This document shows positions 9,589 to 19,252 of a DNA stretch of 31,400 bases, one piece after another. The notes beneath the pieces are model-generated. The model made no database searches and was not told the origin of the DNA. It saw only the letters and a list, made by a program, of their open reading frames with translations. Position 1 is the first letter of the stretch, and each line of letters opens with the position of its first letter. The DNA is from Chromera velia. Its lineage: Eukaryota > Sar > Chromeraceae. The translations under genes and the position numbers were made by a program. The DNA lies in assembly GCA_018398765.1 (NCBI GenBank), contig JAHBMJ010001080.1, positions 3,990 to 35,389 on the forward strand, given 5' to 3'.

Positions 9589-12120
9589 ATGGAAGTCGGA
9601 TCCCACTGCCAAGTGGAGACTTGTAATGCTCTTGACTTCTTGCCCTTCGTTTGTAATGGGTGTGACAGGTCAGCAGGACCGCACCTGTCTCGCTGGTCGT
9701 CCCAAAAAATCAATGTCAAACGACTGCTACCCGTGTGCGCCCTTTTCTTCCATAATGTCTGTTGCAGGGTATTCTGTGAGAACCACCGACGGAGGGAGAC
9801 ACACGGGTGGGCCGCCGGGTGATCCCGCATTCCTGTCTCAATTCTGCCGTCGAGCCCTCCGTCTCCTTCGCCACGTCTTTTGCATTTGCCGTCTCCTCGT
9901 GCATTTTTCTCGGTCTGCAAGTTTCACACGCACACACACACACACACACACACACGCACGCACACGCACGGACGCACGTGCCCTCCTTGCCGCCAATAAG
10001 CCCCTCTGTCTCCGTCTCCTGTGCAGCTGTCAGGGAATCCAGAGCAGCGAGTCTGTGGTCGTCTGCAAAAGATGCCGCAGTGCCGTGACGGTCCCTGCAG
10101 ACTCAGACCCTCAGACCACGCTGACGCAGCACCAGCAGACCACCTGTCTGCCAGTGGAGCGCTCCACCTGCTCTACTGAAGGGTGCACTACCTCCGGAGG
10201 TCTTGTCGTTCTGTCCCCCTGTCCCTTCTGCAAGAAGTCCTTCTGTCTCGCCTGCCGACACCCGAGTGACCACAAGTGTCCCGTAGAGAGCGCGGCACGG
10301 GCCGAGGAGTCCAAAGCACGTGAGGGCAAGAAGGCGCAGGTGGAAAATCTGAAGGAAAAGACAGCCACCGGAGCGGCTGGTGCCTCTGCGAGTGCGAGTG
10401 CCAAGCCGTTAAGTGACAAGGGTAAAGCCACAGCAAAGAAGGTGGAAGCGATGAAGATTGAAATGAAAGCTCAGGGAGAAACCTCTATCCCGACTGCTTG
10501 CCGGATTCCCATCCGTCTCCACGTCTCGACTGCAGTCAAATCAGCTAGCAGCTATGGGGCCAAAACACAGCCCGACAAGCAGAAGTACTTCGATAACGCC
10601 TGCACCTTCCATATTTGGCTGGACGCATCGAAAACGTTGGGGTGGAATCTGGACATGATCTGTTCAAGGTACGCAATGCAAGTCTTTTCATTTCAGCGAG
10701 AAAAGAACTGGTCTTCTCACAGAATCTCACATGTGTGTCTTTCCCCCCATTTATTTGCGGCTTATTGAAAGGAGCAGAGAGAAAAACACCTTAGTCGATC
10801 GCTGGGAAATCGGAAGGAGGCTAACGGGGAGCTGCCTCGGTTGGCCTCGATCATGCGTGAGCTGGCTGCATCAATCAAGGAAGGATTTATTTTGATTGCC
10901 TCTTTCGGTGTGAGATGTACTGGACATTGATCGAGTCAGGGAGGGGAACCGCAAGAGAGGTACCCGCCTCTTTGGTGCTCTGCTGCGAGAAAAAAACCGT
11001 CCCCTGTTTCTTGCCTCTTCCTGGAAAGCCCCTCTGCAGATCTTTCCGCTTTCCTTCCTGTCTTCTCTGACACCCTCTGAATACTTTTGAGGAAGGGCGT
11101 ATGGTGTCTTTTTGATAGCTGTCTCGAGGCGTGTCTGTCTGCCTCCCCTTTCTCTATCTGCGTGTCGTGTCTCCCTTACTGTGTGCTCGCCTCAAGAAAG
11201 AAAGAGAAAAGAAAGAGAAAAGAAGAAAGCAAGAAAGAAAGAAAGAAAGAAAGAAAGAGAAAAGAAGAAAGCAAGAAAGAAAGAAAGAAAGAGAAAAGAA
11301 GAAAGCAAGAAAGAACGAAAGAAAGAAAGAAAGAAAGAACCAGAGAGACAAACAGACAGACAAAAAAGAAAAACGAAGAGTTCCAATTGTTTCACTGCAT
11401 GCATGAGTGCACGAACTGCCGATCGAAGGGACATGCAGCTTCGCAAACAGCCTCAGAGACGTACCTATTCAGGGACGTTCTATACAGGAAGAAATTCAAT
11501 CGGAAAACAGATGGAGACACGAGCAAAGAGAGGGGGAGCGAGGGGGAGAAGGATAGAGAAAAAGGAAGGGGAGAGAGACAGAGAAGGAGATCGAGAGAGA
11601 GAGAGGGAGAACGAAAAGCAGAAAGAAACTCGGGAACCAACAAAGAAATAAAGACACAAACAAACAAAAAACAAACGAACAAACAAATCAACCAATGAAC
11701 AAAAGAAAGAAAGAAAGAAAGAATGAATGAATGAACAAGGAAAAGAAAGAAAAAGGGGGAATGGAGACAGAGAAACCTAAAAAATACAGACAAAAGAATG
11801 CGGAGTACTCACTAGTTCAGAAAACACGCAAATATCCCCCTGCAATACATACAGACAGACGAAATAAAAGAAAGGCGCCCGAACTTTCTACAGACCAGAA
11901 CCCAGACCGGACAAATCCAATGTGCGCAAAAAGCATATTCTTGTGTGCACGCAGGCTGAGCATTGTAAATCGGAACAACGAGGCTGGGTCTGCCGAGCTT
12001 GTCCTCAGCAAGGAGGACGAGACTGCTGGCGACGGCCCCGGCCCCCCTCTGCTCTTTTCCCAGGAGGCCGTCACATTGGTGGGGCAGGGGGATGTTCTTT
12101 GGCTTTCCTTCAGACAGTAG
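9589..12120 (+). CDS. AN1-type zinc-finger protein, ZFAND1/Cuz1-like
   Basis: Exons are 9589..9668, 9768..9806, 10027..10668 and 11955..12120, giving 308 residues; all junctions are GT-AG and in phase. The first AN1 finger is complete only after splicing: C7, C12, C22, C25, C30, H33, H39 and C41, in a context (HCQVETC, LDFLPFVC, FCENHR) very close to ZFAND1. A CxxC-H-x4-C segment (C53, C56, H75, C80) follows. The second AN1 finger uses C88, C93, C105, C108, C113, C116, H122 and C124. After a Lys/Ala-rich linker, KVEAMKIEMKAQGETSIP begins the ubiquitin-like C-terminal domain found in ZFAND1/Cuz1. It continues in the last exon, which ends in VLWLSFRQ. ZFAND1 recruits p97 and the 26S proteasome to stress granules, and a similar role is inferred. 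Intron 3 is 1.29 kb and mostly purine repeat. It shares a divergent spacer with the glycosyltransferase-like gene. Confidence 0.9.
9929..9966. repeat. (CA)n microsatellite in intron 2 of the ZFAND1-like gene
   Basis: ACACACAC run with CACGCACG variants between donor 9807 and acceptor 10026. Confidence 0.85.
11193..11755. repeat. Long purine-only (GAAA)n-type tract in intron 3 of the ZFAND1-like gene
   Basis: About 150 bp of GAAA/GAAAA with a roughly 50 bp higher-order repeat (AAGAAGAAAGCAAGAAAG) at 11193-11340 is followed by a more degenerate GA/CAAA-rich tract to about 11755. It produces Lys/Glu-rich frames on + and Phe/Leu/Ser-rich frames on -, none of them credible as protein. Confidence 0.85.
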
Positions 12121-12133
12121 TTGAAATGAACTC

Positions 12134-12563
12134 AGCACTGTTGTCCTAATACCGTCAAGAGTGCATGCAGTACTACTACCATAGTCCTCCTCTACACACA
12201 GGTCCTACTACTATACAGTCTATACTTGCTTCTAGGATGAGGTCTAGGATGACTCCCCCTGGATGAGGTGTTAAGAGTTACTCTTTTAGTCTGGTTACCG
12301 GCCGGCCGGGTTACCAATTTACGGTTACTAAGACGTAACTAAGTTAGGGTTAAAGTGTTAAAGCTTCCAGTAATAGTTATCCTAGCTCTGGTAACAGATA
12401 GACATAGTAGGAAGGCCCAGGACGGAACCTATCAATCAATCAATCAATCAATCAGAAGCAACTTTAAGCAAGTATAGTAGTAGGACCTGTGTGTAGAGGA
12501 GGACTATGCTAGTAGTACTGCATGTACTCTGGACTGTACTAATAGTACTAAGACAATAGTGCT
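12134..12563. mobile_element. MITE-like element with roughly 100-bp terminal inverted repeats
   Basis: The left arm (about 12134-12238) and the reverse complement of the right arm (about 12462-12563) match over nearly their whole length. Both contain AGCACT, GTGCATGCAGTACTACTA or a close variant, CATAGTCCTCCTCTACACAC and AGGTCCTACTACTATAC. They differ by small indels, including a block of about 9 bp. The interior, about 220 bp, holds GGCCGGCCGGGTTACC and (AATC)n. There is no ORF, as expected for a non-autonomous element. The left end starts only 13 bp after the ZFAND1-like stop codon. Confidence 0.8.
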
Positions 12564-12720
12564 AAACGGATTAATTCTTTTAAAATCTTAGCTAAATTCA
12601 TCTAAATTCCTGTTTAAATTCCTATAGGTCCTTGCAGGATGGCATTTAGAATTTTAGATAAGTGCTAGGATTTAGGATTTATGTCTGGAGGATTGGCCTC
12701 CTGCCCCAATGCTAGTACTA
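12564..12720. other. AT-rich spacer between two inverted-repeat elements
   Basis: Short AT-rich sequence with TTAGGATTTAGG-like duplications. No gene is seen. Confidence 0.35.
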
Positions 12721-14513
12721 GGAAAAGGTCTAGGAAAAGGTTTAAGGTTCAAGGTTCACTTGAATCACTTCGAAGTAATGAACCTGAATCAGGTTCAAAA
12801 ACAGGTTCAAAAACAGGTTCACTTTTAATTAGTGTAAACTTGCAGTTTTTACATATTTTTTTAACGTTTTACTACATGCTACACCAATCCTGTAGGGTTA
12901 CACAATCACTTTTTTCAAAATGTTTTGTTACACATTGTTTTGTTATACATATTTTAATATAATTTTGATAAATGAATTGGTATACACTTTAGTGTATTAT
13001 CTGTGTGCATTAATTCAAACTATCACTTTGAGGAATGCGTTAAATACACATTTTAGTGTGTATTAATTCAAACCATCACTTAAAGATTCACTTTTAGGAA
13101 TGCATTATTACACACTTTAGTGTGTATTAATTCCAACTTTCATCTTCGTTTTCTTCTTTTTCTTCAGGACGGTTTGAAGGTACTGCTTTTAGAGTAATGG
13201 TATCGTCAGCAACGTGGCAGGGAGAATTTTTGAGCATGGAGGCAGGGGTAAAAAAAAACAAAGGTGGGAGCAGGGGGGGTGGGAGAGAGTCTCAGAGACA
13301 GTGGATAGAATTATTGTACACTAATTGTTACACTGTAACTTACACACTTTTATGTATAACAAAGAGGGGGTCAAGGGTAATTGTTACATATTTAATTTTG
13401 TGTAACACTACAGGATTGGTATACTGCATGCCCGTTTTAGTGCTTTTTCACGCTTTTCACTTGTTTTTTCTTGTTTTTTAAACAGAATTTCATATTCAAT
13501 TCCTTCGAATTTAAATAAAAAAACATATAATTAAAAGTAATCTAAAGATTATGAAACTTAAAACGAAAACGTCGGTCTAGACGTAGGTTTGACTCGTTTG
13601 AGGCTGGATCCGAATTATCAACCAGTCTGGCCTTCGGTCCAGCCTAACTAGCCTTCCTGCCGGCCCGGCCCGGCCCGGCCTGGCTAGGCCTACCCTGCCC
13701 GGCCTTGCATGTTTGCCCTCCCTGGCCGGTAGCCGCCTCTGGCCCTTTTGTCTAGGGGTAACTTTCAAAAAAAAAAATAAATAGTTATTTTCACTTTTTT
13801 GTTTTTTGTTTTGTTTCTAATGTCAAACTAAAAAATATGTTGTTTAAGTGTTTTTGATGTGTTGCGCGAATCAAGAAGTGTTGTTCTCGTATTGTTATAC
13901 CATTGTTTCTTTGTGATAATGATAAATGAATGTTGTTGCACTGTTATACAACTGTTGCTTATATATTGCAAGGTGTTGCATATACTTGTCGTATCTTGAT
14001 GGAGGTCATCATCGAAAAGTAAAACAAAAAAAAATAAATTTGCCCTGCATTTATGGAGACCATATTTTTTTTTTTTTTTGAAAAATACCCCTACCCTTTT
14101 GTCTGTAAGACTTCATCTATCTTTTAACCCCAGCCTCCACGCCCCCGGCCTATGACCTGGCCTGGCCCCTAGATCGGCTCTTTTATGGTTTGCGTAACCC
14201 TAATTACCCAGGCCCGGCCAGAAAGCGCAGTCATCAATAGATTAAAATGGCTAAAAAGTAGTAGAAACAGTTGTTCTTTAATAAATTAACTTGCTACTAG
14301 TAGACACCTAGCTCTGGCTCTTTTTCTAGCTCTTTTTTTCTTTTAAGCCGCGGGCGGCGCGCGCCGGCCTAGCCAGGATTGTCCTAGTGGCTGTGCATGC
14401 ATGGTCCTAGGCATGGTCTCGAAAACAGGTTCAAAACAGGTTCAACAGGTTCAAATCAGGTTCAGCAGGTTGACTTTTTCAGATTTGAACCTTTTCTAAA
14501 TGAACCTTTTCCC
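12721..14513. mobile_element. Putative composite repeat element bounded by GGAAAAGGT/ACCTTTTCC arms
   Basis: The left boundary carries GGAAAAGGT twice and several GGTTCA units (12721-12825). The right boundary carries AAAACAGGTTCA units and then the inverted GAACCTTTTC and GAACCTTTTCC (14425-14513). The interior is AT-rich with a nested inverted-repeat element (12875-13430), a GGCCC-rich island near 13655-13690 and poly-A/T tracts. No transposase-like frame is recognisable. The limits are tentative. Confidence 0.4.
12875..13430. mobile_element. Nested MITE-like element with ~30-bp inverted repeats
   Basis: CCAATCCTGTAGGGTTACAC at about 12884-12903 is matched in reverse complement at about 13399-13418 with one mismatch, and the match extends outward to CATGC on both sides. 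Inside lie three imperfect tandem copies of a roughly 60-bp unit containing TTTAGTGTGTATTAATTC (about 12981-13135). Confidence 0.65.
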
Positions 14514-15321
14514 AGCCTTCCCCAATGCCGAATGTCCGACGTGACTCTAGAAGTGACTACATAGATGATACTAAAATGATAAGTAATACAGTGATTCCCT
14601 AGACACCTTTGGTCTCTTTATGATTTCTTTTTTAATTTAATGATTTAGAGCATCTAAATAATTATGTGTGGGGGAATTCGAAGCGTTTCAACGGTTTCAT
14701 CAACCGGGGCCTTGAACCGGCTGATCATACACATAGATCATCACAGGCAAGCCGATCAGTGAGCAGGCGGAAATTCGGATGGACCATATCAAGCCAAGCC
14801 GACACCGCAATTATTTTCCTTACAAGAATGATGAAGACTCCTGACCGATTGACGCCGAGCTAGGGCCCTCATGGGCAACAACCCACCGAATAACGCCTGC
14901 GATCGATCGATCAATCGACCGGGGCCCGGGTCTGATCCCGATTCGTGCGCACCGGTTAATTTGCAAAACGAACATCGATCTACCCCAAATATCTCTTTTA
15001 TGAGACGTTCCTCCTCTCTTCTGCATCTCCATTCATTCACATGTGCATGCATCTTTCCCCAGATATTTCCTTTCTTCCCTCTTCCTTCTTCCCTCGTCGC
15101 GTTGCTTCCCTGCTGCAGAGCCGAAGTGTCGGAGCGACTCGGACTGTTTTCTGTCCCCTGCTCTCTTTGCTGTACGTTGCATTTTCTTGAGACTGATCCG
15201 TGGGAGAAGGCGCGAAGAACCAAGCCCGATCAGCACGCAAACAAAAGAGCACACGAGACATGCACGCGCGCAACCCATGCAGCCCCAGTCACCCTGCTCC
15301 CCTCCCACTTCCCTTCCTGAT
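14514..15321. other. Intergenic sequence downstream of the unrecognised - strand gene
   Basis: No gene is supported. It contains GATCGATCGATCAATCGACC and GGGGCCCGGG near 14900-14930, TGCATGCAT near 15045 and pyrimidine-rich stretches. The frames seen on both strands show no domain and no family resemblance. Confidence 0.35.
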
Positions 15322-17026
15322 TCAGGTTAGTGCCTTGAAGACCGTGGCCAGGAATCCATTCTTCTCCGGAGGGGGCTCCGTCGGGTCCGGTTCCCTGAAG
15401 GCCACCGCTCCCGTGTACTCGCCCACCGAACGAGGGAGACGCACGAGACCCCCGTCGAAGGTGCGGTCGACATAGTCGGGCTTCTCGTCTTCCTGTACGA
15501 TTCATTATTCATGTGCACACACATACACACACATGCGCATTCCCGTACCCAGATACCGTACCATTTTTCCCCCTGCTTCCGTAGTTTTCTTTTGTTCTTT
15601 TCGTCATTTGGCCCATAGGCAGGGAGAGAGACAGACTGTTTGTGTTTCTGTGCCTCTGTATGTGTACTCTTTGCATGTACAGAACAGACAAGAAAGGGTA
15701 AGGGCGAAAGACAGACAGCAGAACCAACGAAATGGTCACTCAGGCAATATATTAGGACATACTGACATGCAGGTTATATGCTTCTTTCCTTTTTCCTCTC
15801 TTCTTCTCTTCACGTGGACAACAGGCAAAGAAAGAAAGACGTACTGGACTTTTCTTTCCTGGTGCTCTTTTCTTCTTTTCAAATACACAACAGACAAGAA
15901 AGAAAGAAACAAAGACAGATAGACTACATGTTTCTTCGTCTCCCTTCTTTTCTTCATGTACAGAACAGACAAAAAGAAAGGCAGACAGACGGACGGACGG
16001 ATGTACACAAGCAGATGCTCACACCCGCATAGATACGCAAGCGCAGACATATAAATCTTCATGAAAACTTAGTCATGCAAAAAGGAGCAGAAGCTTTCTC
16101 TGTTTCTCTCCTTATCCCTCTGTCTCTTTCTCTCCCCCCTTCCTTCTCCGTCCCCACCCCACCCCCACGCCCTCTGTTTTTTCTTCGTTCCTTGCTTCCT
16201 TCCTTTCCTCTCTTTCTCCACACCGACACAATGAACCTCACATACACGTTCACAAAAGCAGGTGACTAGCCCCACACCTTCTCATTCATCCCCTTCCCAG
16301 GAAACAGCTGTCCCTGCAGCCAGTCTGTTCTCTCTGGTGCTTTGTGATCCTTTTTCTTTTCTGTCTCATGTTGGTGCAATCATGTGCCTTGCTTCTGCGT
16401 CAAACGCTTTCAATCTCTTGCCTTTCACAATCGCCTTCTTTTGTTCTCACATCAATGACCTGACCTGCACTTCTGCATAGTGACTTTCCAGTGCAGTCTG
16501 TCCCTGGCTGTTGACCCATCCCTTCTGCCTCTCCTCCCCCACACTCTGCCGCCCCCTCGGAATGACTGCGTACTGAGTAACCACAGACCCCAAGGACCCC
16601 GGCTCCTCCACCAGCACCTCGCCCTTGTACGTCTCCATCGGGACCCACTTTCGCTCCGACTCCGGAATGTGGTCGTGTACACCCACCTGCAGATATGTCA
16701 GGAAGGGAATTGAATGCAGTCATCGAATTCGTCTTTTCTTCACGCGCAAATTCAGCTGACGGCTGCTGATGGCTATTTTGAAAACACGAAACAGAGACAA
16801 TTAAATCCTTTTCTGGTCGGCATGTCTCCGTGTACTGTCTGTATCGGAACCTACACCGTACTCATCTGCATGAAGAAAGAGAGACAGGGAAATTGTAAAG
16901 AAAGAAACAGGGAAGGGAATCATCAGGTGAAGAAACACACACACACACACACATACTCACACACACACACACACAACACACACACACACACACATACATA
17001 ACATACACACATACTTATACATACAG

Positions 17027-17070
<44 letters not shown>

Positions 17071-18538
17071 ACAGACATACACGCACGCACACACACACAC
17101 ACTCACACACACACATACACATACATACATACATACATACACACACATACATACATACATACATACACACACACGGCTGCCTCGGCAACGAAGGCGCCCT
17201 CCACGACCACCGCATCCCTGTCCCCTCTGGCCGTCTCCAACTCCCGTCTCAGGGCCTCCGACGCTTTTCTCTGTTGCTCTTCGGCCTCCTCTCGGGAACA
17301 CACGAACGCACTGAACTGACCCCGCGGAACGAGGGGACCCTTCACAGGACCCGTCTCGATCTCCATCTCCCCCGATGGGTATACCGGCTGTTGCTGGGGC
17401 TGCGGGGGGAAGGGCTCTTCACGCGCTGCAGCAAACGAAGAAGAGACGTACGTAGGGGGGGCCTGGGCCCAGAGCGGAACAGGCTGACCCGTACCGGGTG
17501 TGGGTGCACTGTGGTAAATGACACGCGACGCCCCCCCCTCATTGACTGCTTCCATCGCACTCTTTGCCTCTGCGTTTCTGAGCACTTCTTCCAAGAAGTC
17601 CTCGTCCGACATGACTCCCCGAGGGGGGGCACTCACTGAGGGGGGTTGGGGGGGAGGGGCTTTTGCCCCACCTCCTCCCAGACCGGCACTGAGAGCCTTC
17701 CAGCCTGCACCCGCTCCGTTCTCTCTCAAGGCTTCATCTACTCTCTGTGCCACCACTTCCTCCTCGTGCTCTGTCACGGAGGCTACGTCAGAGGAAATAT
17801 CAGAAGGATAGGAGGCAGAAGGGAGAGCGTCCGGGATCTGCCCCCGGTGGGCCATGGGAGGTCGAGACGATCTCTGCTGATGCCGCTGCTGTGTTGTGGG
17901 TTGCTGTGTGGGCCTGTGGGGTATCTCTGCGTCTGCAATGTGCATTTCCATTTGGACAGAGGGTGAGGAAGCCTCCCCTCCTTCATCCCCCCCGTCTCCT
18001 GAAAGAGGCAAAGGACCATCAAAGTTCTCCGTGCTCTGTCTCTCTGACTGCGGGTATCCTTGTGCGTCACCGTCAGTAAACCCTCCTCCAGGTACGTTCA
18101 AATCACCCCCAACTGCAAGACATTCAACGCGAATGCAGAAATGAAAGAGCAGACACTGGTACCAAAGCTTCACTGGGTGCCGTGACTTGGGCCGACTACA
18201 GAGCAAAACAACTCCGGCTTCTGCAAACTGCAGTCCATGCTTGTGACAGCAACCTGAAGCGGGAATTTGAGTAGCCGCTCAATCGAGAAGACAACTCCAG
18301 GAAAAAGGAAGGAGAAATTAAGGTTCTGATCTTCTACCTGTCAGTCTGCATACTCGAAGATACGCTCCCCCTCACCTTGTGTCTCTTGTTGTGACTGTCC
18401 AAGTGAGGCGATGATCTGGGTGTCTGAGTCCTGGAGCCTCCCTCCCTGCTGCACAGACCCAGAGGAGCCTCTCCGATTCCCACTCGAGGGGCGCTGTGCC
18501 GACTCCTGGGGCAAGAAGATGCTTCCCTCGTCATCCAT
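15322..18538 (-). CDS. Unrecognised Pro/Gln-rich protein with a conserved-looking C-terminal domain
   Basis: Coding-strand exons are 18538-18376, 18112-17175, 16686-16465 and 15492-15322 (stop TGA). They total 1494 nt, or 497 residues, with phases 1, 0 and 0 matching exactly. The start MDDEGSIFLP follows CTCACC, a good Kozak context. Residues 1 to about 200 are acidic and Ser/Gln-rich and look disordered. The next 100 or so are Pro-rich with PPQPPSV and PQPQQQPVYP. A charged helix, EEAEEQQRKASEALRREL, lies near residue 345 and may form a coiled coil. The last 130 residues (VHDHIPESERKWVP, TYKGEVLVEEPG, YVDRTFDGGLVRLP, VGEYTGAVAF) read like one or two beta-rich repeats and are the most protein-like part. 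I do not recognise a family and offer no function. It is head to head with the SNARE gene, 564 bp apart. Confidence 0.72.
15668..15990. repeat. Four degenerate tandem modules inside an intron
   Basis: Modules near 15668, 15786, 15855 and 15930 each pair a pyrimidine tract (TTCTTTTCTTC type) with ACAACAGACAAGAAAGAAAG or a close variant. Together they fill much of the intron between 16464 and 15493 of the unrecognised gene. Confidence 0.6.
16938..17174. repeat. (CA)n/(CATA)n microsatellite reaching a splice donor
   Basis: About 235 bp of CA and CATA repeats. On the coding strand the intron starts GTGTGTGTATG at 17174, so the repeat directly forms the 5' splice site of exon 2 of the unrecognised gene. 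Confidence 0.88.
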
Positions 18539-19102
18539 GGTGAGACGATCGAAACGGAAGAAAGTTGGAAGAAGCAGACGAGATGAAACACAGAGAGAAG
18601 AGGCAATGCACTGCTTGCTCAGCTGCTTGGTACGAAGGCAAGACAAGAACCAACACCTGACAGTTTTTGTGAAGACCGCAGACCTCGCCCGCAAGTCTGG
18701 ACACACCCTCAGAGCTGCTGCTGTTGTTCAACAACTGCATTGCAATGCGTTGCATGGATTTGCATGGGAGACGCGCGATGACGCGCGTGCAATCGCGTGC
18801 TCGATCGAAAATAGAACGGACGCGGCGCGCGGCCCATGCAATTTTCGGTCTTGCGTGGAGGACCGCGGGCCATCGCCAAGTCAGATAGACGAAGAAACCT
18901 TCAAAAGCTGCAAAAGCACGGGCTATCCAAAGCTCACCGAAGCAAACCCCTAGCTTTTGCACCTCAAGACCGTCAGGGTTTAAGAGAGGGGGCGTGTGAA
19001 ATATCAAGAATCCCCGCGCGTTCCTCTACAATTGTCTGACAGCAGACAACGCCTGCTTGCCGTCTCTGCTCTCTTCTGGATTCGAATTCCTTTCTGTCGT
19101 CA
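18539..19102. promoter_or_regulatory. Candidate bidirectional promoter
   Basis: This 564-bp spacer separates the divergent start codons at 18538 (-) and 19103 (+). The middle (about 18735-18845) is rich in TGCAT/TTGCATGG copies and CpG words (GACGCGCGATGACGCGCG, GGCGCGCGGCCC). No TATA box is evident. The assignment rests on geometry and composition. Confidence 0.45.
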
Positions 19103-19215
19103 ATGGACCTGTTCTCGACAGACTACGAAAAGGCGAAAAGCCTCATCAAACAGGTTGCAAGTGAAATCCGGAAACGAGACTCCGGAAAGCCTGGCAAAGC
19201 ACGGGTAGGTGAAGG

Positions 19216-19252
<37 letters not shown>

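Noticed and set aside
10757-10930. About 55 open codons (+) in ZFAND1-like intron 3, with GELPRLASIMRELAASIKEG
   Set aside because: The flanking exons join perfectly in phase without it and homology is continuous. There is no acceptor in phase. It may be an alternative exon, but nothing supports it.
11087-11793. Lys/Glu/Arg-rich + frames and Phe/Leu/Ser-rich - frames
   Set aside because: Direct translation of a GAAA/GA purine tract inside an intron.
16957-17301. Cys/Val/Tyr/Met-repeat frames on the - strand
   Set aside because: Products of the CA/CATA microsatellite. The real exon ends at 17175.
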